Positions 12,171-21,838 of a stretch of 64,000 nucleotides of DNA are shown one piece after another. The position numbers and the translations under genes are program-made. The stretch is from Stictocephala bisonia (taxonomy: Eukaryota > Arthropoda > Insecta > Hemiptera > Membracidae), in NCBI GenBank assembly GCA_035578905.1, contig JAQJVL010000527.1, positions 325,001 through 389,000 on the forward strand, in the 5' to 3' direction. Under the pieces are notes generated by a model. The model saw nothing but the letters and a program-made list of their open reading frames with translations, had not been told where the DNA came from and ran no database searches. Positions within the stretch are counted from its first letter, which is position 1, and every line of letters begins with the position of its first letter.

Positions 12171-13580
12171 TATATATTTATAAGGAATATATTCCGTAAA
12201 AAATCTTTCAGTTCACCAGGAATACCATTTAGTGTTTATTAAAATGGTGGTGCCAAATGTTGTATCATAGATCCGTTAACTTTAGTAAGTTATAGTTCCA
12301 GCCAAACAAGTGTTATCGTGACATTGAGCTGCTTCTGGTATTGTTATATTTAATGAGGTAAAGTATTGGTAGTACTTAGTAAGTACGTCATTGAATGCAT
12401 TACATTATGACAAAATATGTTTAATATGAAATTAAGTTGTTTTGAACTTAATTCCATACTAAACATATTTCGTTATTCTTAGACCATTTTTAAATCCTAT
12501 GCTTTAAAACTATGAATAGCGTGTTAAATTAATCCATTACTTCTACAGAAATAATTATTCTCAAAAGTTTAGTTTTTATGTACTTGTGGCTCTGATGGCA
12601 CTGGGGTTCATGCTGGTTTACTTCATACCCATAACATAAAATTGTAAAAGACCAATATTATTGGTCTTATAAGTGAATATATTTACTTTTAAGTGACCTT
12701 AAAAATAGATGAAAATAAAATCATCTATATATGTTCAGATTAATTTATGTTTTAAGCGGTATTATTAAATATTTTAATTCTGGGGAAAAGATTGTTAACC
12801 TATGAGATGGTAGCGTGTGAGAAAGTGAATTAACGAGTGGTGTGTAGATAGGGAAGACAACCCGTTATTAAAGTAATTTACAAAAGTTTCCATGTTTCCC
12901 AGGTTGCGTGCTGCTGTAGTTTCAACAACTGTCTGCCATTAGGGTGTAATATATACATATAAAAGGCTTAAACATATACATTAAATACTTTAAGGGATAT
13001 AACATAAAATAAATTATAAATTCAGTACAATGTGTAATTTTTCGAATCTGAATAAAAATTTATTTTCATTATAAGTAAGTTTGAAACATGAAATATCGTT
13101 TTGTTGTTGAATGAATATTATATTGTGGTGGGTTTTGTCGTTTTTTTATTGAGGGAATTCAATTTTACGGTGGGAAGCCACATATGGGTTTCGCACCTAA
13201 GATAAGAAGAGATTGCGTGTAGTAATTTTGTTTATATCTTTGTATCATACTACAACCTTTTTCATGCTAGTAAATTATTTGATAAGACATTTCTTATTCT
13301 CACTTTGATATGGAGTATGAAACTCACTATGTTTTTGTGAGTAAATTTACTATGAAAATAAATGTTACTTGATTGAAATTCATAAAAATAAAAAGTTCCT
13401 TTTAATATATACATACAGATTATTAATATTTAAAGCTGGGAGATATTTGCAGCTATCCTCTAACAGATCAGGTAAATCTACTTTAAACGTAGTAACAATG
13501 TAGAAATATCCTTTGTAAACGTTTCAAAGGATGTGAAGATTATACAGTTCACCCTTGCAATCTTACCCTCAATGTGATGA
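12171..13580. other. AT-rich DNA, no gene seen
   Basis: No repeat match and no coding frame of interest. Confidence 0.5.
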
Positions 13581-13991
13581 TCTTTAATTTACCTTAGTCA
13601 TAGCAAGGATCTTGCTGTTGGGGTCAATCATGATAGGGATCAGCTACTGGAGCTGGCGCAGGATATTGGGCTTGTCCTAAATGTTGAAGATGTTAAATTG
13701 TTCAGAACTGGAAAATCCAGGTCAAGAGGTGTGCGCCCATTAAGGATTATATTTCAATCTGTGGCTAGAGTTAAATCTTTCCTTGATAAATTTTCCGAGG
13801 CCAAATTGAGGGGCACTGATAATAAATTCTCTTCCATTTCAGCCTCCAGAGATAGAACTGACAATGAGCGCAGATTCTTAAACTCCCTGAGGACTAAAAT
13901 GGATGAGCGTATTAGGAATGGTGAAAAGGATCTTACTATAAGGTACAAAAATGGGGTACCCACCATTGTGTCTTTGTCAAAAAACGATTAG
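13581..13991 (+). pseudogene. LINE ORF1-type protein fragment
   Basis: An open frame from just after a TGA at 13,578 to TAG at 13,989 encodes about 136 residues. It includes LVLNVEDVKLFRTGKS, RPLRIIFQSVARVKSFLDKF, SISASRDRTDNER and GEKDLTIRYKNGVPTIVS. This pattern (a VxxxxRxGK block, RPLxxxF, SxDRT, then GEKDLxIxYxxGVP) is what I know from ORF1-like nucleic-acid-binding proteins of insect non-LTR elements. No initiator methionine is visible upstream, so it is a 5'-truncated piece. An untranslated tail and an AAAT-repeat end follow. No endonuclease or reverse transcriptase is present. Confidence 0.7.
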
Positions 13992-14317
13992 GGCCCCAGG
14001 GTTGAATTACTATCCTTGTATTGTTTTTCCTGTACATTTGATTTATTCATATTTGTTCAATGTTTGTTTATTGTTACTTGTTGTTATTTACTTATGTTAT
14101 CAATAATTTCACTTTCTTTGTCATCCACATGTAATTTAATCAGTTAAGTCTGGTCTTGTATGGCTGTTTGATTCAACTTAATTTGTTGTTCTTAGTTATA
14201 TGAGGTTGTTGGTTTGTGTACCGTATCTGCTGATCTCTTTGCATAGACCTTTTTGGTTTATATTGTGTAAAATGGTGTTACCATTAAAATAAATAAATAA
14301 ATAAAAAATAATAAATA
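13992..14317 (+). mobile_element. 3' tail of the LINE-derived insertion, ending in (AAAT)n
   Basis: Noncoding sequence follows the ORF1-like stop and terminates in AAAATAAATAAATAAATAAA at about 14,286, a simple-repeat tail typical of some non-LTR elements. Confidence 0.6.
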
Positions 14318-14531
14318 AATTTCAATTGCACTAAGTAAACATATCATTTTCCAACAGACAGTAAATAATTTTCCATAAACACTTAAACGATAACAAATTT
14401 TGTCGATTTATAACTAATCCAAAGCATCAATATTTCAAAGCAAGTTGACATAATGGCTAAATAAAAACCCTCCAACACACAAACACTAGTGACAACTGAA
14501 ATAAGTTTGTGTTTTGAACTTAGTTTTTGTG

Positions 14532-14556
14532 TTTTTTTTTTTTTTTTTTTTTTTTT
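14532..14556. repeat. Poly(T) tract
   Basis: An uninterrupted run of about 25 thymines. It may be the tail of a minus-strand retroposon, but no body was identified. Confidence 0.85.
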
Positions 14557-14699
14557 ACGTTTAGGCTACTCACAGATTTAGGAAGTTATAAGTCTAGTTT
14601 AGTGATAACTACCAACTCAAACTTTTACTTTCATTACTCAAAATATGAATAAAATATAATTATGTAAAATAAATTATGATTCGTTAACTAATTTGGGAG

Positions 14700-14924
14700 G
14701 AACAGTGGCCGAGCGGTCTAAGGCGTCAGGACTTGATACCTAAGTTCGAAATAGTGTAGGTTCGTGTGCTGACCTTGACCGTTAGTTTTTCTCAGAAATA
14801 TTCAGCTTGAACTGTACTGATTCTCCCACTTGCCCTATTTGATAAGTTTCCCGTACAGTACAAAAGTCTAATGGGGAATGGGTAAAGTTAAGGCTGGTTG
14901 GTCAAAATATTTTTTTTTTTTAAT
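14700..14924 (+). mobile_element. SINE-B copy 2
   Basis: The head GTGGCCGAGCGGTCTAAGG is close to a class II tRNA (Leu/Ser type) A-box region. A degenerate B box AGGTTCGTGTGC follows, and the shared body carries CTGTACTGATTCTCCC and GGGGAATGGGTAAAGTTAAGG. The B box has lost the canonical AATCC, so this copy is probably transcriptionally weak or dead. Confidence 0.85.
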
Positions 14925-15269
14925 TTTTGTTCGTTTGCAATGTCTATATCAGCTATTAAACGCTTCCCATGTAGTTTTTTCATTAAAATTATGTTTTATA
15001 GTTATAAATACATCACCTCAAAGATGCGAATTTGGGCTTTCTTGGTACATATCACATTAAGAATCTATTTTCCCGATTATTCCAAAATTTCAAAGACAGA
15101 CCTTCACAGGACTGGTCTCACTGATCAATTATTTTGAATTATGCGATTTTACTGCAAACTAGCCAATTTGATTTTAAATAATGAATGTTATGTTTGTTTT
15201 TATTTTATTATAACGAGAAATACAATTTCGTGTTTGGGATTTTATGTTTTATAATATCACACATTTTAT

Positions 15270-15487
15270 AACTTTATATACTCAACTGGGATACGTACTT
15301 TTACCCGCATGTTTTACAATCCAATCGCTACACACACGTATAGTAAGACACAGCACCCGTACCCGCAGGATTGTACTTCAACGACTTCCAGCAATTATAT
15401 AGACGGGGATGGGGAGGGGTCGAGTGTCTGTGTGTGAGTCTCACGGTCAGAAGTATAGCTAGCGCGCGTAGCGGAATTCAGTTGTCC
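15270..15487. other. GC-richer unassigned stretch
   Basis: It contains a G-rich block GGGGATGGGGAGGGG near 15,405 and CTAGCGCGCGTAGCGG near 15,458. It directly precedes a SINE-B tail and may be part of a more complete but unrecognised element. Confidence 0.35.
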
Positions 15488-15545
15488 CTAATGCCAGCCG
15501 AACCACCTTAAGGTTAAGGAGTAGATCGGCCTCTCCTTAAAATAA
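15488..15545 (+). mobile_element. SINE-B 3' tail fragment (copy 3)
   Basis: GGTTAAGGAGTAGATCGGCC plus a short CTCCTTAAAAT end matches the 3' tail of SINE-B copy 1 (GGTTAAGAAGGAGATCGGCC). The tRNA head is absent or unrecognisable. Confidence 0.6.
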
Positions 15546-17200
15546 ATACGCATGTTATGCTATAAGAGATACGACATAATGGTATATACATTTCCCAATG
15601 TTGAAATCATAAATCAGTCCTTTCACTATTCAGGCCATCATGGCTTTCTGTGGTGATAAAAACTTCCCCTCATACGGTTTTGCGCTTTTGATGATCCTTT
15701 CAAGATGTTTCTCAAGACATATATACTAATATTTGTATACACTAAAGCTGATTTGCTCACTGTTGTCGTATTTTGTATGCTGCCTACTTAGCACACGAGT
15801 CCTCAATGGCATTTTTGAACTTGAAACAAAATGAATAGTTTTATTTTTTTCAAATCCAAGAACTGTAAAATATATCCTTAAACAACAAATACAGGTTAGA
15901 TGAAACAATAATCTGAATGATAATGTAGCATTAAACAGGAAGGTTGAGAAAAAATAATTTGTCAGCTGGTAGTAAGATTATGAGTATGTAAGATCAAAAT
16001 AAAATATATAAACTGGAATCGTATCATATGAACTTTACAACGTTTAAAAAGAAAAATAACACATTTCTATTGCAATAAAAGTGTTTATTCCACCATTGGT
16101 CAATGAATTTTCTATGTTTATACGTAAGTCTAATAAATAATAATCAGCTTAAAGTTCCATGGCCATTATTGCATTAACTTGAATAGATATGTCATTTGTT
16201 ATTGCAAAGGTAACGAAAAAATGTATTCAGACCTGTTAAGAAAATTTACTGAATGTTAAATGTACAACGATTTGTGGATGTAATCCAATGGCTTGTGTGT
16301 ATGGTCCCACCAAGACTGTGTTTTTGAAAGATGCACAATTTGTATAGTTCTTCTCATAAATCAGATTACAGGTGAGGTTTTGTGATTTATGTTTATAGTC
16401 TTAATACAAAGTGTTACTGGCAATTATATATAGATATTATATAAGATTACACTAATTTTGTTGATAGTATTTTTATTAAATATATCTATTTTAATAAAAA
16501 GTACGTAGCACTCTGTTAACCGTTAAAACGTGTGCTGTTTTGTTAATCCGTTCGTGAGTAATAGGGTGCATTTGCACTTGTTTATGTAACGTAACAAAAC
16601 AAATTAATTTTTAAGTTCTTAAAGATTGTGTATAAAACTATTAATGATAATTCTATCTTTGTAAAATATAATATTTATACATCAACTCTGACAAGTTCTA
16701 TTTTATTTAGTACTGACAATATAGTGTTTTACTAATAGTATTTTTTACATTTATCTTTATATTAATAACTTAAATTATTTCTTTACTACTTACGAAAAAG
16801 TTCACAACAGTCTGTAAAAGAACATTCTTATTGATACTCCAAAACTGAAACCTATAAATATAAAAGATTACTTTATGATAATATAAAAGAACGTTCTTTG
16901 CCAATGATATGTGCATTGTTATAATTTAAAACATCAAGAAACTATTTTGACAAACGCCGTAAACATTATTAAGTCATGAAAATTTGTTGAAACTAAATAG
17001 TTGAATTTATAGTCCTAACCTAGTCCCTAATAAAGAGGATTTTCATTTCATTTTCAAATCCGTGAAACTTCATGTACAATTACAAAAGCACAACGATTTA
17101 CTTTTTACTGGAAACACTATATAAAACATTATATTATATAATATGTTAAAAATATTACATGTGGAATCATTGACGTAAATAATTAATCATTTCCTATACG
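15546..17200. other. AT-rich DNA, no gene seen
   Basis: Short chance frames only; no repeat relationship found. Confidence 0.5.
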
Positions 17201-18367
17201 AGAATCTACATTTTCCAGTGACAACCACGTCAAGGTACTATCTACAATATTTACAAGATAACCAGACGTTTCGCCCATGTGACATCCTCAGTGGTTTCCC
17301 TGAGACTGAGATTTAGGGATGGGCGATATTTACGTACCGGTGACTTTGTCTGTCTGTACTGGTATTTGCTTGTCACCGATAGTCACTGGTACAGAAAGTA
17401 AGAAATACCAGTGACAGGAATCCAGTACAGCTCGCACTGCTGCAAGTGGATATCGAATGAACTACGCTATTGTGAATCGCGAATGCGCATGGCGCTTGTC
17501 ACCGATTCGCTTGTCACTGAACTGAAATTGGATCTGGACATGGTTCCAAAACGATAGTAAATGCTCGGTCACTGAAATCTCGGTGTTTGGTGACGCACGG
17601 ACGGCGACAGCTCAGATAGCTGCCAGTGTCTTTTGACCTTGACAACGGCCGGAGTATGGTGAAGGCATCAATTTTATTGTCTATTTTGTATTCCCAACAT
17701 AGAGGAAGCAAAATTATAATTCATTTATTGCCTTCAAAAACTAAATCAGTGTGGGTTTTTAAATAATTATTTAATTTAACTAGTTTACTACTGTATATAT
17801 AAGAATTCATTTACATACAATTAGGTTGTTTTAGTTATTGTTGTATTTTTTAAATGGATTTAACTTAGAATAATATAAAGTAGGCCTACTTGCAAAAATC
17901 GTAATTATAACCAATCTAAATAATTGTATTGTTTTTATTTAATAAACCTACATTTGTCAAAAAATACACTTAAGTAATTTAAGCAATGTTCGGAAACATC
18001 ATAGTCTAAACTGTGTTCAAATACAACGCCACAACACTTGAGACGGACGGCAGTGGGCTGGTGACTGGACTTATCTCGTCCGTCACCGGTGACAGCTGTC
18101 ACCGGTAAAAGTCACTGGTATGTGGTTGTCACGGTCACCATTGTCACTGCTATTCAAATGTCACTGGTTCGACCATCCCTACTGAGATTGGCGCATGACC
18201 TTCCAGCTTTTACAACAGGTGGTGGGGTGGAGACTGGCTTGAAAGGTATACTGGAGAGGGGGGTGGAGGCACGACCCACGTGACACTTTGGGCGAAACGT
18301 CCAGTTATCTTGTAAATATTGTAGATAGTACCTTGACACGGTTGTCACCGGAAAATGTAGATTCTAG
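17201..18367. mobile_element. Foldback element, second family member, split by a nested insertion
   Basis: The left end (about 17,201-17,292) and right end (about 18,275-18,367) are near-perfect inverted copies sharing CTACATTTTCC, GTACTATCTACAATATTTAC and GACGTTTCGCCC. They are homologous to the ends of the foldback element at 9.1 kb. The interior is interrupted by the hAT MITE at 17,314-18,181; without it the element would be about 300 bp, the size of the other copy. Confidence 0.88.
17314..18181. mobile_element. hAT-type MITE, 868 bp, with 8-bp target duplication
   Basis: The element starts TAGGGATGG and ends CCATCCCTA, and is flanked on both sides by the identical 8-bp CTGAGATT (17,306-17,313 and 18,182-18,189). 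The terminal sequence and the 8-bp duplication are hallmarks of the hAT superfamily. Both subterminal regions are packed with GTCACTGGT / CACCGGTGAC-type short repeats in both orientations, as expected for transposase binding sites. There is no transposase, so it moves in trans if at all. Confidence 0.94.
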
Positions 18368-19450
18368 TTATGACACCGGCCGCTTAAGCCTAAGTTCTAA
18401 GATTTCCTATACGATGTTTTTCCTTAGGACGTCGGGTGTACACTTACAGAGTATCGTTAAACAACTTCTATTATTATGCTGTTGTACTAAATCATTTCCA
18501 CCTAATCATAGTTTTATGTGTTTTTTATTTATGGTTATTTAGGACTGATTAACAATTGTTTTGTGTATGGATATATTATAAATGTTATGATTTATAAACT
18601 ACTGATAACAATTGATAAATTAAATAACATACCATCAGTCAAATCTGTACTCATCACTTACGAATCCCTTATCATGATAGTTATTCAACACATTTACCAC
18701 ATTAGTACAAATGGAGCTTGTCAAATGGAATAAGAAACTTGGTTTATGATTGTAAATCTTACTAATATGTCGTATTTGTCACTCTATTTACGTAATTAAC
18801 TTTTTCTTATTTTCAAAAACGTATAAGGCCTACATTAATCCATTAAAGATATCTCGGAAATTCAATTCAGTTAACAGAACTCATATCTAGACAAGAGTGA
18901 GAGTGGAATATACATCTTGAGGCGGAGTTTGGTCTAACGCCAAACATTTCTCATCCTAACTTTCTTGTTGACTTTTATGATGCAGTTGAGATATACTTCG
19001 TTTGTTTATGGCAACATTAACACATTCGCCCTATCTGGGTGATATTGTTGGGATTTAAGATTCTCGAAAATAGGAGCAATGTTTAAAAAACAAAATGTTA
19101 TCAATAATAAATTTGACAAACACAAGGAATATTGTATAATATTTACAATTAATTTTAAATAAATGTCCCATAATAAAAAACAACGTAGCTCACCTTCATT
19201 AACAATATTAAGGTATAGTATTAAAATTGTGTACTGCTGACGTTCAGAATTATTCCAATTTAGGAAGATATTTTGAATGTAATTTGAATTATTAGTAGTT
19301 CTTCCTGTTTTCCTTCTGAGATGAACGTTTATTTGTAGTGATATTTTTCAATTATAGTTAGATTATTCTGGATATTTTTCATCTAAAAGAGGCAGGAAAA
19401 TGACACAAAATTTACCAAAGTACAAGATGTTATTTTATCATCAATATAGG
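18368..19450. other. AT-rich DNA, no gene seen
   Basis: No coding or repeat feature recognised. It lies downstream of the candidate protease gene end on the minus strand. Confidence 0.5.
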
Positions 19451-19456
19451 TTTATT
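19451..19456 (-). promoter_or_regulatory. Possible polyadenylation signal AATAAA
   Basis: TTTATT on the plus strand reads AATAAA on the minus strand, about 270 bases past the stop codon of the candidate serine protease exon. The hexamer is frequent by chance in such AT-rich DNA. Confidence 0.3.
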
Positions 19457-19725
19457 GTTTAACATTTTTTAGAGATCAATTCAATTTCTTAAAAGAAACT
19501 CATCATTTTTCATTGTTTAATTTACTATTTCAAGTAAGTTGTAAAAACAGATGTTTGTCCCTCTGTTGTATGTTTTAATTATTCATAAGAGGAAACACCC
19601 CCGGGTAAGTCAACACTGGGAATTAAAATATAACTTTTACTAAATATTTAACGATAAAACAAGAATTAATCTGATATTTAGAGAGATTTTAACAATTACA
19701 ATCAAAAACTGGAACGCACATAAGG

Positions 19726-19835
19726 TTAAGAACTGTACTTCGTAAAATACTTGACCTCAAATAAATTTAGGATGGATGGTAGCCACGTTTTATAGAAGTT
19801 AGTCACGCGAGTGTACACGCACCACGGGTGTGCAC
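19726..19835 (-). CDS. Trypsin-like (S1) serine protease, terminal exon
   Basis: On the minus strand a strong pyrimidine-rich acceptor (CTCCTTCTGTGTTTCAG) is followed by a 110-base exon encoding AHPWCVYTRVTNFYKTWL, then SILNLFEVKYFTKYSS and a TAA stop. The S1 family ends in a block of the form GxPGVYTRVTxFxxWI, and VYTRVTNFYKTWL matches it residue for residue except that PG is PWC and the final Ile is Leu. The 18-residue extension after the Trp is longer than in a minimal trypsin. The catalytic His, Asp and Ser exons would lie at higher coordinates on the same strand; I could not find them in this window, so they may be beyond it or split into small exons. The satellite array begins about 480 bases upstream and would sit in the preceding intron. 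Loss of the PG and the lack of visible partners leave a solitary relic possible. Confidence 0.6.
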
Positions 19836-20340
19836 CTGAAACACAGAAGGAGCCACATTGATTTCTGGCTCCTGACTCCGACTGAACTTTTATGTAAGTA
19901 AAGTGGTTCAACTGTAAATACTATCAAAAAAATTAAATCAACATTAAAATGTCACTATGAATTTTTCGTTAAAATTTAAAGGTTTAAAGTTATAAAATAT
20001 TTCAAATACATTTTATCTTTGTTGTAGTAACAAAGATACGACTTTTTCACAATCTTGGGTTGCTTTATGACAGTTAAAATAACACCAAAGTATATATATA
20101 TAAGATAGATACATTAACTGAAAACCAGTTCGAACAGTTTTAGAAAGTTTCGCTTAAGCAAGAAAAGTTTATTACTGACGTAACTTTTTCTCGATTCTGG
20201 TTATCAGCGTTTGATGTCAATAATTCGAAAATGTTAACATTTTTATAGTATATGTGTTAGTGATTTTATAACAATTTGTTTGGTATAAAGGTGTAATTGG
20301 GACTGGACCGTGAAATCAACGCCTGTCATGTAATTTCACA

Positions 20341-21838
20341 GTCTACACAGCCTGTATTAGACTGGCGTAAAGCGGACACTATAGAAGTAGTATTGAGTAA
20401 GGAGATGTATACGAGACAGTGATTGCAAGTGTACACCGTGAAGTTACAACATGTGACAAGGGTTATCATTTTACGGTCTACACAGCCTGTAGTAGACTGG
20501 CGTAAAGCTGACACTATAGAAGTAGTATTGAGTCAGGAGATGTATACGAGACAGTGATTGCAAGTGTACAACGTGAAGTTACAACACGTGACAGGGTTGT
20601 AATTTCACGGTCTACACAGCCTGTAGTAGACTGGCGTAAAGCTGACACTATAGAAGTAGTATTGAGTCAGGAGATGTATACGAGACAGTGATTGCAAGTG
20701 TACAACGTGAAGTTACAACACGTGACAGGGTTGTAATTTCACGGTCTACACAGCCTGTAGTAGACTACACAGCCTGTAGTAGACTGGCGTAAAGCTGACA
20801 CTATAGAAGTAGTATTGAGTCAGGAGATGTATACGAGACAGTGATTGCAAGTGTACACCGTGAAGTTACAACACGTGACAGGGTTGTAATTTCACGGTCT
20901 ACACAGCCTGTAGTAGACTGGCGTAAAGCTGACACTATAGAAGTAGTATTGAGTCAGGAGATGTATACGAGATAGTGATTGCAAGTGTACACCGTGAAGT
21001 TACAACATGTGACAAGGGTTGTCATTTTACGGTCTACACAGCCTGTAGTAGACTGGCGTAAAGCTGACACTATAGAAGTAGTATTGAGTCAGGAGATGTA
21101 TACGAGACAGTGATTGCAAGTGTACACCGTGAAGTTACAACATGTGACAAGGGTTATCATTTTACGGTCTACACAGCCTGTAGTAGACTGGCGTAAAGCT
21201 GACACTATAGAAGTAGTATTGAGTCAGGAGATGTATACGAGACAGTGATTGCAAGTGTACACCGTGAAGTTACAACACGTGACAGGGTTGTAATTTCACG
21301 GTCTACACAGCCTGTAGTAGAATGGCACAAAGCTGACACTATAGAAGTAGTATTGAGTCAGGAGATGTATACGAGATAGTGATTGCAAGTGTACACCGTG
21401 AAGTTACAACACATGTGACAAGGGTTGTCATTTTACGGTCTACACAGCCTGTAGTAGACTGGCGTAAAGCTGACACTATAGAAGTAGTATTGAGTCAGGA
21501 GATGTATACGAGACAGTGATTGCAAGTGTACACCGTGAAGTTACAACACGTGACAGGGTTGTAATTTCACGGTCTACACAGCCTGTAGTAGACTGGCGTA
21601 AAGCTGACACTATAGAAGTAGTATTGAGTCAGGAGATGTATACGAGACAGTGATTGCAAGTGTACACAGTGAAGTTACAACACATAACTAGATTGTCATT
21701 CTCTGATCTATACAGCCTGTAGTAGACTGGCATAAAGATGACACTATAGAAGTAGTATTGAGTAATGAAATATATAGAAGACAGTGATTGCACGTGTACA
21801 CCGTTAAGTTACAACCATAACCGGGCTGTCATTTTACA
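20341..21838. repeat. Satellite subfamily A block (11 monomers)
   Basis: These monomers carry CTGACACTATAGAAGTAGTA and GTCAGGAGATGTATACGAGA where subfamily B differs. Spacings between landmarks are 133-137 bp, except one of 153 bp caused by a 19-bp internal duplication at about 20,746-20,783 (CTACACAGCCTGTAGTAGA twice). Confidence 0.93.
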
